Positions 14,428 through 29,221 of a DNA stretch of 64,000 bases are shown here, in pieces. Position numbers and translations under genes: made by a program. The number at the start of each line of letters is the position of its first letter. Position 1 is the stretch's first letter. The notes under the pieces were generated by a model. That model was not told the DNA's origin, searched no databases, and saw nothing but the letters and a program-made list of their open reading frames with translations. Origin of the DNA: Megalopta genalis (Eukaryota > Arthropoda > Insecta > Hymenoptera > Halictidae); NCBI RefSeq assembly GCF_051020955.1, contig NW_027476217.1:248001-312000 (forward strand), read 5' to 3'.

Positions 14428-14727
14428 CTAATCCATGCGAAACTCATGATTTAGCTTCAAATCAATGCGATGTAGAAGGTTTACCTTCAAATCCATGCTT
14501 AACAAATAATTTAGCTTCAAACACTTGGGATATAAGTGATATAGCTTCAAATGCAGACGATCAAACGAGTTAGCCTCAAAATCCATGCGATAAACATGAT
14601 TTAGCTTGAAATCAATGCGAAGTAGAAGGATGAGCTTCAAATCCATGCAACACAAATGATTTAGCTTCAAATAATTGCGATATAAATGATATAGCTTCAA
14701 ATGCAGGCGAAACAAACGAGTTAGCTT

Positions 14728-15746
14728 CTAATCCATGCGAAACTCATGATTTAGCTTCAAATCAATGCGATGTAGAAGGTTCACCTTCAAATCCATGCTT
14801 AACAAATAATTTAGTTTCAAACACTTGGGATATAAGTGATATAGATTCAAATGCATACGATCAAACGAGTTAGCTTCAAAATCCATGCGATAAACTTGAT
14901 TTAGCTTCAAATCAATGCGAAGTAGAAGGATGAGCTTCAAATCCATGTAACACAAATGATTTGGCTTCAAATACTTGCGATATAAATGATATAGCTTCAA
15001 ATGTAGGCGAAACAAACGAGTTAGCTTCTAATCCATGCGAAACTCATGATTTAGCTTCAAATCAATGCGATGTAGAAGGTTTACCTTCAAATCCATGCTT
15101 AACAAATGATTTAGCTTCAAACACTTGGGATATAAGTGACATAGCTTCAAATGCAGACGATCAAACGAGTTAGCTTCATAATCCACGCGATAAATTTGAT
15201 TTAGCTTCAAATCAATGCGAAGTAGAAGGATGAGCTTCAAATCCATGCAACACAAATGATTTAGCTTCAAATACTTGCGATATAAATGATACAGCTTCAA
15301 ATGCAGGCGAAACAAACGAGTTAGCTTCTAATCCATGCGAAACTCATGATTTAGCTTCAAATCAATGCGATGTAGAAGGTTTACCTTCAAATCCATGCTT
15401 AACAAATAATTTAGCTTCAAACAGTTGGGATATAAGTGATATAGCTTCAAATGCAGAAGATCAAACGAGTTAGCCTCAAAATCCATGCGATAAACTTGAT
15501 TTAGCTTCAAATCAATGCGAAGTAGAAGGGTGAGCTTCAAATCCATGCAACACAAATGATTTAGCTTCAAATACTTGCGATATAAATGATATAGCTTCTA
15601 ATGTAGGCGAAACAAACGAGTTAGCTTCTAATCCATGCGAAACTCATGATTTAGCTTCAAATAAATGCGATGTAGAAGGTTTACCTTCAAATCCATGCTT
15701 AACAAATAATTTAGCTTCAAACACTTGGGATATAAGTGATATAGCT
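14728..15746. repeat. Second copy of the 11850-12868 segment
   Basis: Same variant order as 11850-12868. It sits in the 1,200-bp filler between the first and second 1,289-bp units and runs slightly into the second. This shows that filler and unit boundaries are not fixed breakpoints but depend on which pair of copies is compared. Confidence 0.78.
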
Positions 15747-16916
15747 TCAAATGCAGACGATCAAACGAGTTAGCCTCAAAATCCATGCGATAAACTTGAG
15801 TTAGCTTGAAATCAATGCGAAGTAGAAGGATGAGCTTCAAATCCATGCAACACAAATGATTTATCTTCAAATAATTGCGATATAAATGATATAGCTTCAA
15901 ATGTAGGCGAAACAAACGTGTTAGCTTGTAATCCATGCGAAACTCATGATTTAGCTTCAAATCAATGCGATGTAGAAGGTTTACCTTCAAATCCATGCTT
16001 AACAAATGATTTAGCTTCAAACACTTGGGATATAAGTGACATAGCTTCAAATGCAGACGAGCAAACGAGTTAGCTTCATAATCCACACGATAAATTTGAT
16101 TTAGCTTCAAATCAATGCGAAGTAGAAGGATGAGCTTCAAATCCATACAACACAAATGATTTAGCTTCAAATTCTAGCGATATAAATGATATAGATTCAA
16201 ATGCAGGCAAAACAAACGTGTTAGCTTCTAATCCATGCGAAACTCATGATTTAGCTTCAAATCAATGCGATGTAGAAGGTTTACCTTCAAATCCATGCTT
16301 AACAAATGATTTAGCTTCAAATACTTGGGATATAAATGATATAGCTTCAAATGCAGAAGAATCAAACGGGTTATTTTCAAATCCATGCCATGCACTTGAT
16401 TTAACTGAAAATCAATGCGATGTAGAAGGTTTAGCTTCAAATCCATGCTTAACAAATGATTTAGATTCAAATACTTGCGATATAAATGATATAGCTTCAA
16501 ATGCAGAAGAAACAAACGAGTTATCTTCAAATCCACGCCAAACTCATGATTTAGCTTCAAATCAATGCGATGTAGAAGGTTTACCTTCAAATCCATGCTT
16601 AACAAATAATTTAGCTTCAAACACTTGGGATATAAGTGATATAGCTTGAAATGCAGACGATCAAACGAGTTAGCTTCAAGTCCACGCGAAACAAGTGATT
16701 TAGCTTCAGACACTTGCGATATAAGTGATATAGCTTCAAATGCAGACGATCAAACGAGTTAGCTTCAAAATCCATGCGATAAACTTGATTTAGCTTCAAA
16801 TCAATGCGAAGTAGAAGGATTAGCTTCAAATCCGTGGAACGCAAATGATTTAGCTTCAAATACTAGCGATATAATTGATATAGCTTCAAATGCAGGCGAA
16901 ACAAACGAGTTAGCTT
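15628..16916. repeat. 1,289-bp higher-order unit, copy 2
   Basis: Offset 2,489 bp from copy 1 (1,289 plus a 1,200-bp filler). Deletion junction at 16673. It shares the GGTTATTTTC and AACTGAAAAT variants with copy 1 and has its own change, GAAGAATCAAACGGG, near 16358. Confidence 0.82.
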
Positions 16917-18205
16917 CTAATCCATGCGAAACTCATGATTTAGCTTCAAATCAATGCGATGTAGAAGGTTTACCTTCAAATCCATGCTTAACAAATAATT
17001 TAGCTTCAAACACTTGGGATATAAGTGATATAGCTTCAAATGCAGACGATCAAACGAGTTAGCCTCAAAATCCATGCGATAAACATGATTTAGCTTGAAA
17101 TCAATGCGAAGTAGAAGGATGAGCTTCAAATCCATGCAACACAAATGATTTAGCTTCAAATAATTGCGATATGAATGATATAGCTTCAAATGTAGGCGAA
17201 ACAAACGTGTTAGCTTGTAATCCATGCGAAACTCATGATTTAGCTTCAAATCAATGCGATGTAGAAGGTTTACCTTCAAATCCATGCTTAACAAATGATT
17301 TAGCTTCAAACATTTGGGATATAAGTGACATAGCTTCAAATGCAGACGAGCAAACGAGTTAGCTTCATAATCCACGCGATAAATTTGATTTAGCTTCAAA
17401 TCAATGCGAAGTAGAAGGATGAGCATCAAATCCATACAACACAAATGATTTAGCTTCAAATTCTAGCGATATAAATGATATAGATTCAAATGCAGGCAAA
17501 ACAAATGTGTTAGCTTCTAATCCATGCGAAACTCATGATTTAGCTTCAAATCAATGCGATGTAGAAGGTTTACCTTCAAATCCATGCTTAACAAATGATT
17601 TAGCTTCAAATACTTGGGATATAAATGATATAGCTTCAAATGCAGAAGAAACAAACGGGTTATCTTCAAATCCATGCCATGCACTTGATTTAGCTGAAAA
17701 TCAATGCGATGTAGAAGGTTTAGCTTCAAATCCATGCTTAACAAATGATTTAGATTCAAATACTTGCGATATAAATGATATAGCTTCAAATGCAGAAGAA
17801 ACAAACCAGTTATCTTCAAATCCACGCCAAACTCATGATTTAGCTTCAAATCAATGCGATGTAGAAGGTTTACCTTCAAATCCATGCTTAACAAATAATT
17901 TAGCTTCAAACACTTGGGATATAAGTGATATAGCTTGAAATGCAGACGATCAAACGAGTTAGCTTCAAGTCCACGCGAAACAGGTGATTTAGCTTCAGAC
18001 ACTTGCGATATAAGTGATATAGCTTCAAATGCAGACGATCAAACGAGTTAGCTTCAAAATCCATGCGATAAACTTGATTTAGCTTCAAATCAATGCGAAG
18101 TAGAAGGATTAGCTTCAAATCCGTGGAACGCAAATGATTTAGCTTCAAATACTAGCGATATAAATGATATAGCTTCAAATGCAGGCGAAACAAACGAGTT
18201 AGCTT
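16917..18205. repeat. 1,289-bp higher-order unit, copy 3
   Basis: Directly follows copy 2 with no filler. Deletion junction at 17962. It carries GGTTATCTTC and GCTGAAAATC where copies 1, 2 and 4 carry GGTTATTTTC and AACTGAAAAT, and GCGAAACAGGTGATT where they have GCGAAACAAGTGATT. It shares these with copy 5, so copies fall into two subtypes that alternate. Confidence 0.82.
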
Positions 18206-19105
18206 CTAATCCATGCGAAACTCATGATTTAGCTTCAAATCAATGCGATGTAGAAGGTTTACCTTCAAATCCATGCTTAACAAATAATTTAGCTTCAAAC
18301 AGTTGGGATATAAGTGATATAGCTTCAAATGCAGAAGATCAAACGAGTTAGCCTCAAAATCCATGCGATAAACTTGATTTAGCTTCAAATCAATGCGAAG
18401 TATTAGGGTGAGCTTCAAATCCATGCAACACAAATGATTTAGCTTCAAATACTTGCGATATAAATGATATAGCTTCAAATGTAGGCGAAACAAACGAGTT
18501 AGCTTCTAATCCATGCGAAACTCATGATTTAGCTTCAAATAAATGCGATGTAGAAGGTTTACCTTCAAATCCATGCTTAACAAATGATTTAGCTTCAAAC
18601 ACTTGGGATATACGTTATATAGCTTCAAATGCAGACGATCGAACGAGTTAGCTTCAAAATCCATGCGATAAACTTGATTTAGCTTCAAATCAATGCGAAG
18701 TAGAAGGATTAGCTTCAAATCCGTGGAACGCAAATGATTTAGCTTCAAATACTTGCGATATAAATGATATAGCTTCAAATGCAGGCGAAACAAACGAGTT
18801 AGCTTCTAATCCATGCGAAACTCATGATTTAGCTTCAAATCAATGCGATGTAGAAGGTTTACCTTCAAATCCATGCTTAACAAATGATTTAGCTTCAAAC
18901 ACATGGGATATAAATGACATAGCTTCAAATGCAGACGATCAAACGAGTTAGCTTCATAATCCACGCGATAAATTTGATTTAGCTTCAAATCAATGCGAAG
19001 TAGAAGGATGAGCTTCAAATCCATGCAACACAAATGATTTAGCTTCAAATACTTGCGATATAAATGATATAGCTTCAAATGCAGGCGAAACAAACGAGTT
19101 AGCTT

Positions 19106-20394
19106 CTAATCCATGCGAAACTCATGATTTAGCTTCAAATCAATGCGATGTAGAAGGTTTACCTTCAAATCCATGCTTAACAAATAATTTAGCTTCAAAC
19201 AGTTGGGATATAAGTGATATAGCTTCAAATGCAGAAGATCAAACGAGTTAGCCTCAAAATCCATGCGATAAACTTGATTTAGCTTCAAATCAATGCGAAG
19301 TAGAAGGGTGAGCTTCAAATCCATGCAACACAAATGATTTAGCTTCAAATACTTGCGATATAAATGATATAGCTTCAAATGTAGGCGAAACAAACGTGTT
19401 AGCTTGTAATCCATGCGAAACTCATGATTTAGCTTCAAATCAATGCGATGTAGAAGGTTTACCTTCAAATCCATGCTTAACAAATGATTTAGCTTCAAAC
19501 ACTTGGGATATAAGTGACATAGCTTCAAATGCAGACGAGCAAACGAGTTAGCTTCATAATCCACACGATAAATTTGATTTAGCTTCAAATCAATGAGAAG
19601 TAGAAGGATGAGCTTTAAATCCATACAACACAAATGATTTAGCTTCAAATTCTAGCGATATAAATGATATAGATTCAAATGCAGGCAAAACAAACGTGTT
19701 AGCTTCTAATCCATGCGAAACTCATGATTTAGCTTCAAATCAATGCGATGTAGAAGGTTTACCTTCAAATCCATGCTTAACAAATGATTTAGCTTCAAAT
19801 ACTTGGGATATAAATGATATAGCTTCAAATGCAGAAGAAACAAACGGGTTATTTTCAAATCCATGCCATGCACTTGATTTAACTGAAAATCAATGCGATG
19901 TAGAAGGTTTAGCTTCAAATCCATGCTTAACAAATGATTTAGATTCAAATACTTGCGATATAAATGATATAGCTTCAAATGCAGAAGAAACAAACGAGTT
20001 ATCTTCAAATCCACGCCAAACTCATGATTTAGCTTCAAATCAATGCGATGTAGAAGGTTTACCTTCAAATCCATGCTTAACAAATAATTTAGCTTCAAAC
20101 ACTTGGGATATAAGTGATATAGCTTGAAATGCAGACGATCAAACGAGTTAGCTTCAAGTCCACGCGAAACAAGTGATTTAGCTTCAGACACTTGCGATAT
20201 AAGTGATATAGCTTCAAATGCAGACGATCAAACGAGTTAGCTTCAAAATCCATGCGATAAACTTGATTTAGCTTCAAATCAATGCGAAGTAGAAGGATTA
20301 GCTTCAAATCCGTGGAACGCAAATGATTTAGCTTCAAATACTAGCGATATAAATGATATAGCTTCAAATGCAGGCGAAACAAACGAGTTAGCTT
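19106..20394. repeat. 1,289-bp higher-order unit, copy 4
   Basis: Lies 2,189 bp after copy 3 (1,289 plus a 900-bp filler at 18206-19105 made of three 300-bp dimers). Deletion junction at 20151. It belongs to the subtype of copies 1 and 2. Private changes include CAATGAGAAG near 19593 and GAGCTTTAAATCC near 19610. Confidence 0.82.
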
Positions 20395-21683
20395 CTAATC
20401 CATGCGAAACTCATGATTTAGCTTCAAATCAATGCGATGTAGAAGGTTTACCTTCAAATCCATGCTTAACAAATAATTTAGCTTCAAACACTTGGGATAT
20501 AAGTGATATAGCTTCAAATGCAGACGATCAAACGAGTTAGCCTCAAAATCCATGCGATAAACATGATTTAGCTTGAAATCAATGCGAAGTAGAAGGATGA
20601 GCTTCAAATCCATGCAACACAAATGATTTAGCTTCAAATAATTGCGATATAAATGATATAGCTTCAAATGTAGGCGAAACAAACGTGTTAGCTTGTAATC
20701 CATGCGAAACTCATGATTTAGCTTCAAATCAATGCGATGTAGAAGGTTTACCTTCAAATCCATGCTTAACAAATGATTTAGCTTCAAACACTTGGGATAT
20801 AAGTGACATAGCTTCAAATGCAGACGAGCAAACGAGTTAGCTTCATAATCCACGCGATAAATTTGATTTAGCTTCAAATCAATGCGAAGTAGAAGGATGA
20901 GCTTCAAATCCATACAACACAAATGATTTAGCTTCAAATTCTAGCGATATAAATGATATAGATTCAAATGCAGGCAAAACAAATGTGTTAGCTTCTAATC
21001 CATGCGAAACTCATGATTTAGCTTCAAATCAATGCGATGTAGAAGGTTTACCTTCAAATCCATGCTTAACAAATGATTTAGCTTCAAATACTTGGGATAT
21101 AAATGATATAGCTTCAAATGCAGAAGAAACAAACGGGTTATCTTCAAATCCATGCCATGCACTTGATTTAGCTGAAAATCAATGCGATGTAGAAGGTTTA
21201 GCTTCAAATCCATGCTTAACAAATGATTTAGATTCAAATACTTGCGATATAAATGATATAGCTTCAAATGCAGAAGAAACAAACGAGTTATCTTCAAATC
21301 CACGCCAAACTCATGATTTAGCTTCAAATCAATGCGATGTAGAAGGTTTACCTTCAAATCCATGCTTAACAAATAATTTAGCTTCACACACTTGGGATAT
21401 AAGTGATATAGCTTGAAATGCAGACGATCAAACGAGTTAGCTTCAAGTCCACGCGAAACAGGTGATTTAGCTTCAGACACTTGCGAAATAAGTGATATAG
21501 CTTCAAATGCAGACGATCAAACGAGTTAGCTTCAAAATCCATGCGATAAACTTGATTTAGCTTCAAATCAATGCGAAGTAGAAGGATTAGCTTCAAATCC
21601 GTGGAACGCAAATGATTTAGCTTCAAATACTAGCGATATAAATGATATAGCTTCAAATGCAGGCGAAACAAACGAGTTATTTT
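20395..21683. repeat. 1,289-bp higher-order unit, copy 5
   Basis: Directly follows copy 4. Deletion junction at 21440. It belongs to the subtype of copy 3 (CAGGTGATT, GGTTATCTTC). A private change is TTGCGAAATAAGTG near 21481. The pair 4-5 therefore repeats the pair 2-3, which suggests the doublet was itself duplicated with the 900-bp filler. Confidence 0.82.
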
Positions 21684-24261
21684 CTAATCCATGCGAAACT
21701 CATGATTTAGCTTCAAATCAATGCGATGTAGAAGGTTTACCTTCAAATCCATGCTTAACAAATAATTTAGCTTCAAACAGTTGGGATATAAGTGATATAG
21801 CTTCAAATGCAGAAGATCAAACGAGTTAGCCTCAAAATCCATGCGATAAACTTGATTTAGCTTCAAATCAATGCGAAGTATTAGGGTGAGCTTCAAATCC
21901 ATGCAACACAAATGATTTAGCTTCAAATACTTGCGATATAAATGATATAGCTTCAAATGCAGGCGAAACAAACGAGTTAGCTTCTAATCCATGCGAAACT
22001 CATGATTTAGCTTCAAATAAATGCGATGTAGATGGTTTACCTTCAAATCCATGCTTAACAAATAATTTAGCTTCAAACACTTGGGATATAAGTGATATAG
22101 CTTCAAATGCAGACGATCAAACGAGTTAGCCTCAAAATCCATGCGATAAACTTGATTTAGCTTCAAATCAATGCGAAGTAGAAGGATTAGCTTCAAATCC
22201 GTGGAACGCAAATGATTTAGCTTCAAATACTTGCGATATAAATGATATAGCTTCAAATGCAGGCGAAACAAACGAGTTAGCTTCTAATCCATGCGAAACT
22301 CATGATTTAGCTTCAAATCAATGCGATGTAGAAGGTTTACCTTCAAATCCATGCTTAACAAATAATTTAGCTTCAAACAGTTGGGATATAAGTGATATAG
22401 CTTCAAATGCAGACGATCAAACGAGTTAGCTTCAAAATCCATGCGATAAACTTGATTTAGCTTCAAATCAATGCGAAGTAGAAGGATGAGCTTCAAATCC
22501 ATGTAACACAAATGATTTGGCTTCAAATACTTGCGATATAAATGATATAGCTTCAAATGTAGGCAAAACAAACGTGTTAGCTTCTAATCCATGCGAAACT
22601 CATGATTTAGCTTCAAATCAATGCGATGTAGAAGGTTTACCTTCAAATCCATGCTTAACAAATGATTTAGCTTCAAACACTTGGGATATAAATGACATAG
22701 CTTCAAATGCAGACGATCAAACGAGTTAGCTTCATAATCCACGCGATAAATTTGATTTAGCTTCAAATCAATGCGAAGTAGAAGGATGAGCTTCAAATCC
22801 ATGCAACACAAATGATTTAGCTTCAAATACTTGCGATATAAATGATATAGCTTCAAATGCAGGCGAAACAAACGAGTTAGCTTCTAATCCATGCGAAACT
22901 CATGATTTAGCTTCAAATCAATGCGATGTAGAAGGTTTACCTTCAAATCCATGCTTAACAAATAATTTAGCTTCAAACAGTTGGGATATAAGTGATATAG
23001 CTTCAAATGCAGAAGATCAAACGAGTTAGCCTCAAAATCCATGCGATAAACTTGATTTAGCTTCAAATCAATGCGAAGTAGAAGGGTGAGCTTCAAATCC
23101 ATGCAACACAAATGATTTAGCTTCAAATACTTGCGATATAAATGATATAGCTTCAAATGTAGGCGAAACAAACGAGTTAGCTTCTAATCCATGCGAAACT
23201 CATGATTTAGCTTTAAATCAATGCGATGTAGAAGGTTTACCTTCAAATCCATGCTTAACAAATGATTTAGATTCAAATACTTGCGATATAAATGATATAG
23301 CTTCAAATGCAGAAGAAACAAACGAGTTATCTTCAAATCCATGCCATGCACTTGATTTAGCTGAAAATCAATGCGATGTAGAAGGTTTAGCTTGAAATCC
23401 ATGCGAAACAAATGATTTAGCATCAGATACTTGCGATTTAAGTGATATAGCTTCAAATGCAGGCGAAACAAACGAGTTAGCATCTAATCCATGCGAAACT
23501 CATGATTTAGCTTCAAATCAATGCGATGTAGAAGGTTTACCTTCAAATCCATGCTTAACAAATAATTTAGCTTCAAACACTTGGGATATAAGTGATATAG
23601 CTTGAAATGCAGACGATCAAAAGAGTTAGCATCAAGTCCACGCGAAACAAGTGATTTAGCTTCAGACACTTGCGATATAAGTGATATAGATTCAAATGCA
23701 GACGATCAAACGAGTTAGCTTCAAAATCCATGCGATAAACTTGATTTAGCTTCAAATCAATGCGAAGTAGAAGGATTAGCTTCAAATCCGTGGAACGCAA
23801 ATGATTTAGCTTCAAATACTAGCGATATAAATGATATAGCTTCAAATGCAGGCGAAACAAACGAGTTAGCTTCTAATCCATGCGAAACTCATGATTTAGC
23901 TTCAAATCAATGCGATGTAGAAGGTTTACCTTCAAATCCATGCTTAACAAATAATTTAGCTTCAAACAGTTGGGATATAAGTGATATAGCTTCAAATGCA
24001 GAAGATCAAACGAGTTAGCCTCAAAATCCATGCGATAAACTTGATTTAGCTTCAAATCAATGCGAAGTAGAAGGGTGAGCTTCAAATCCATGCAACACAA
24101 ATGATTTAGCTTCAAATACTTGCGATATAAATGATATAGCTTCAAATGTAGGCGAAACAAACGAGTTAGCTTCTAATCCATGCGAAACTCATGATTTAGC
24201 TTCAAATAAATGCGATGTAGAATGTTTACCTTCAAATCCATGCTTAACAAATAATTTAGCT
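21684..24261. repeat. 2,578-bp higher-order unit, copy 1
   Basis: 2,578 bp is 18 pentamers minus 122 bp. This unit has the same order of variants as the next copy, starting with the GAAGTATTAGGGTGAGC E monomer (near 21875). Its deletion junction at 23629 has the private form GCATCAAGTCC instead of GCTTCAAGTCC; the second junction, at 24318, falls just inside the next copy. Confidence 0.8.
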
Positions 24262-26839
24262 TCAAACACTTGGGATATAAGTGATATAGCTTGAAATGCA
24301 GACGATCAAACGAGTTAGCTTCAAGTCCTCGCGAAACAAGTGATTTAGCTTCAAACAGTTGGGATATAAGTGATATAGCTTCAAATGCAGAAGATCAAAC
24401 GAGTTAGCCTCAAAATCCATGCGATAAACTTGATTTAGCTTCAAATCAATGCGAAGTATTAGGGTGAGCTTCAAATCCATGCAACACAAATGATTTAGCT
24501 TCAAATACTTGCGATATAAATGATATAGCTTCAAATGTAGGCGAAACAAACGAGTTAGCTTCTAATCCATGCGAAATTCATGATTTAGCTTCAAATAAAT
24601 GCGATGTAGAAGGTTTACCTTCAAATCCATGCTTAACAAATGATTTAGCTTCAAACACTTGGGATATACGTTATATAGCTTCAAATGCAGACGATCGAAC
24701 GAGTTAGCTTCAAAATCCATGCGATAAACTTGATTTAGCTTCAAATCAATGCGAAGTAGAAGGATTAGCTTCAAATCCGTGGAACGCAAATGATTTAGCT
24801 TCAAATACTTGCGATATAAATGATATAGCTTCAAATGCAGGCGAAACAAACGAGTTAGCTTCTAATCCATGCGAAACTCATGATTTAGCTTCAAATCAAT
24901 GCGATGTAGAAGGTTTACCTTCAAATCCATGCTTAACAAATAATTTAGCTTCAAACAGTTGGGATATAAGTGATATAGCTTCAAATGCAGACGATCAAAC
25001 GAGTTAGCTTCAAAATCCATGCGATAAACTTGATTTAGCTTCAAATCAATGCGAAGTAGAAGGATGAGCTTCAAATCCATGTAACACAAATGATTTGGCT
25101 TCAAATACTTGCGATATAAATGATATAGCTTCAAATGTAGGCAAAACAAACGTGTTAGCTTCTAATCCATGCGAAACTCATGATTTAGCTTCAAATCAAT
25201 GCGATGTAGAAGGTTTACCTTCAAATCCATGCTTAACAAATGATTTAGCTTCAAACACTTGGGATATAAATGACATAGCTTCAAATGCAGACGATCAAAC
25301 GAGTTAGCTTCATAATCCACGCGATAAATTTGATTTAGCTTCAAATCAATGCGAAGTAGAAGGATGAGCTTCAAATCCATGCAACACAAATGATTTAGCT
25401 TCAAATACTTGCGATATAAATGATATACCTTCAAATGCAGGCGAAACAAACGAGTTAGCTTCTAATCCATGCGAAACTCATGATTTAGCTTCAAATCAAT
25501 GCGATGTAGAAGGTTTACCTTCAAATCCATGCTTAACAAATAATTTAGCTTCAAACAGTTGGGATATAAGTGATATAGCTTCAAATGCAGAAGATCAAAC
25601 GAGTTAGCCTCAAAATCCATGCGATAAACTTGATTTAGCTTCAAATCAATGCGAAGTAGAAGGATTAGCTTCAAATCCGTGGAACGCAAATGATTTAGCT
25701 TCAAATACTAGCGATATAAATGATATAGCTTCAAATGCAGGCGAAACAAACGAGTTAGCTTCTAATCCATGCGAAACTCATGATTTAGCTTCAAATCAAT
25801 GCGATGTAGAAGGTTTACCTTCAAATCCATGCTTAACAAATAATTTAGCTTCAAACAGTTGGGATATAAGTGATATAGCTTCAAATGCAGAAGAAACAAA
25901 CGAGTTATCTTCAAATCCATGCCATGCACTTGATTTAGCTGAAAATCAATGCGATGTAGAAGGTTTAGCTTGAAATCCATGCGAAACAAATGATTTAGCA
26001 TCAGATACTTGCGATTTAAGTGATATAGCTTCAAATGCAGGCGAAACAAACGAGTTAGCATCTAATCCATGCGAAACTCATGATTTAGCTTCAAATCAAT
26101 GCGATGTAGAAGGTTTACCTTCAAATCCATGCTTAACAAATAATTTAGCTTCAAACACTTGGGATATAAGTGATATAGCTTGAAATGCAGACGATCAAAA
26201 GAGTTAGCTTCAAGTCCACGCGAAACAAGTGATTTAGCTTCAGACACTTGCGATATAAGTGATATAGATTCAAATGCAAACGATCAAACGAGTTAGCTTC
26301 AAAATCCATGCGATAAACTTGATTTAGCTTCAAATCAATGCGAAGTAGAAGGATTAGCTTCAAATCCGTGGAACGCAAATGATTTAGCTTCAAATACTAG
26401 CGATATAAATGATATAGCTTCAAATGCAGGCGAAACAAACGAGTTAGCTTCTAATCCATGCGAAACTCATGATTTAGCTTCAAATCAATGCGATGTAGAA
26501 GGTTTACCTTCAAATCCATGCTTAACAAATAATTTAGCTTCAAACAGTTGGGATATAAGTGATATAGCTTCAAATGCAGAAGATCAAACGAGTTAGCCTC
26601 AAAATCCATGCGATAAACTTGATTTAGCTTCAAATCAATGCGAAGTAGAAGGGTGAGCTTCAAATCCATGCAACACAAATGATTTAGCTTCAAATACTTG
26701 CGATATAAATGATATAGCTTCAAATGTAGGCGAAACAAACGAGTTAGCTTCTAATCCATGCGAAACTCATGATTTAGCTTCAAATAAATGCGATGTAGAA
26801 TGTTTACCTTCAAATCCATGCTTAACAAATAATTTAGCT
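24262..26839. repeat. 2,578-bp higher-order unit, copy 2
   Basis: Deletion junctions at 24318 (CCTCGCG form) and 26207 (CCACGCG form), exactly 2,578 bp before or after their partners. Compared with copy 1, one dimer near 25650-25690 has the GGATTAGC/CCGTGGAACGC version rather than GGGTGAGC, which points to local exchange between copies. Confidence 0.8.
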
Positions 26840-28468
26840 TCAAACACTTGGGATATAAGTGATATAGCTTGAAATGCAGACGATCAAACGAGTTAGCTTC
26901 AAGTCCTCGCGAAACAAGTGATTTAGCTTCAAACAGTTGGGATATAAGTGATATAGCTTCAAATGCAGAAGATCAAACGAGTTAGCCTCAAAATCCATGC
27001 GATAAACTTGATTTAGCTTCAAATCAATGCGAAGTATTAGGGTGAGCTTCAAATCCATGCAACACAAATGATTTAGCTTCAAATACTTGCGATATAAATG
27101 ATATAGCTTCAAATGTAGGCGAAACAAACGAGTTAGCTTCTAATCCATGCGAAACTCATGATTTAGCTTCAAATAAATGCGATGTAGAAGGTTTACCTTC
27201 AAATCCATGCTTAACAAATGATTTAGCTTCAAACACTTGGGATATACGTTATATAGCTTCAAATGCAGACGATCGAACGAGTTAGCTTCAAAATCCATGC
27301 GATAAACTTGATTTAGCTTCAAATCAATGCGAAGTAGAAGGATTAGCTTCAAATCCGTGGAACGCAAATGATTTAGCTTCAAATACTTGCGATATAAATG
27401 ATATAGCTTCAAATGCAGGCGAAACAAACGAGTTAGCTTCTAATCCATGCGAAACTCATGATTTAGCTTCAAATCAATGCGATGTAGAAGGTTTACCTTC
27501 AAATCCATGCTTAACAAATAATTTAGCTTCAAACAGTTGGGATATAAGTGATATAGCTTCAAATGCAGACGATCAAACGAGTTAGCTTCAAAATCCATGC
27601 GATAAACTTGATTTAGCTTCAAATCAATGCGAAGTAGAAGGATGAGCTTCAAATCCATGTAACACAAATGAGTTGGCTTCAAATACTTGCGATATAAATG
27701 ATATAGCTTCAAATGTAGGCAAAACAAACGTGTTAGCTTCTAATCCATGCGAAACTCATGATTTAGCTTCAAATCAATGCGATGTAGAAGGTTTACCTTC
27801 AAATCCATGCTTAACAAATGATTTAGCTTCAAACACTTGGGATATAAATGACATAGCTTCAAATGCAGACGATCAAACGAGTTAGCTTCATAATCCACGC
27901 GATAAATTTGATTTAGCTTCAAATCAATGCGAAGTAGAAGGATGAGCTTCAAATCCATGCAACACAAATGATTTAGCTTCAAATACTTGCGATATAAATG
28001 ATATAGCTTCAAATGCAGGCGAAACAAACGAGTTAGCTTCTAATCCATGCGAAACTCATGATTTAGCTTCAAATCAATGCGATGTAGAAGGTTTACCTTC
28101 AAATCCATGCTTAACAAATAATTTAGCTTCAAACAGTTGGGATATAAGTGATATAGCTTCAAATGCAGAAGATCAAACGAGTTAGCCTCAAAATCCATGC
28201 GATAAACTTGATTTAGCTTCAAATCAATGCGAAGTAGAAGGATTAGCTTCAAATCCGTGGAACGCAAATGATTTAGCTTCAAATACTAGCGATATAAATG
28301 ATATAGCTTCAAATGCAGGCGAAACAAACGAGTTAGCTTCTAATCCATGCGAAACTCATGATTTAGCTTCAAATCAATGCGATGTAGAAGGTTTACCTTC
28401 AAATCCATGCTTAACAAATAATTTAGCTTCAAACAGTTGGGATATAAGTGATATAGCTTCAAATGCAG
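26840..28468. repeat. 2,578-bp higher-order unit, partial copy 3
   Basis: Tracks copy 2 from 24262 to about 25890. The two then split where this copy reads GCAGAAGATCAAACGAG and copy 2 reads GCAGAAGAAACAAACGAG. Junction at 26896. After this the array returns to material like 22.3-24.2 kb (28640-30230 tracks 22284-23872 in part). Confidence 0.75.
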
Positions 28469-29221
28469 AAGATCAAACGAGTTAGCCTCAAAATCCATGC
28501 GATAAACTTGATTTAGCTTCAAATCAATGCGAAGTAGAAGGGTGAGCTTCAAATCCATGCAACACAAATGATTTAGCTTCAAATACTTGCGATATACATG
28601 ATATAGCTTCAAATGTAGGCGAAACAAACGAGTTAGCTTCTAATCCATGCGAAACTCATGATTTAGCTTCAAATAAATGCGATGTAGAAGGTTTACCTTC
28701 AAATCCATGCTTAACAAATGATTTAGCTTCAAACACTTGGGATATAAGTGATATAGCTTCAAATGCAGACGATCAAACGAGTTAGCTTCAAAATCCATGC
28801 GATAAACTTGATTTAGCTTCAAATCAATGCGAAGTAGAAGGATGAGCTTCAAATCCATGTAACACAAATGATTTGGCTTCAAATACTTGCGATATAAATG
28901 ATATAGCTTCAAATGTAGGCAAAACAAACGTGTTAGCTTCTAATCCATGCGAAACTCATGATTTAGCTTCAAATCAATGCGATGTAGAAGGTTTACCTTC
29001 AAATCCATGCTTAACAAATGATTTAGCTTCAAACACTTGGGATATAAATGACATAGCTTCAAATGCAGACGATCAAACGAGTTAGCTTCATAATCCACGC
29101 GATAAATTTGATTTAGCTTCAAATCAATGCGAAGTAGAAGGATGAGCTTCAAATCCATGCAACACAAATGATTTAGCTTCAAATACTTGCGATATAAATG
29201 ATATAGCTTCAAATGCAGGCG

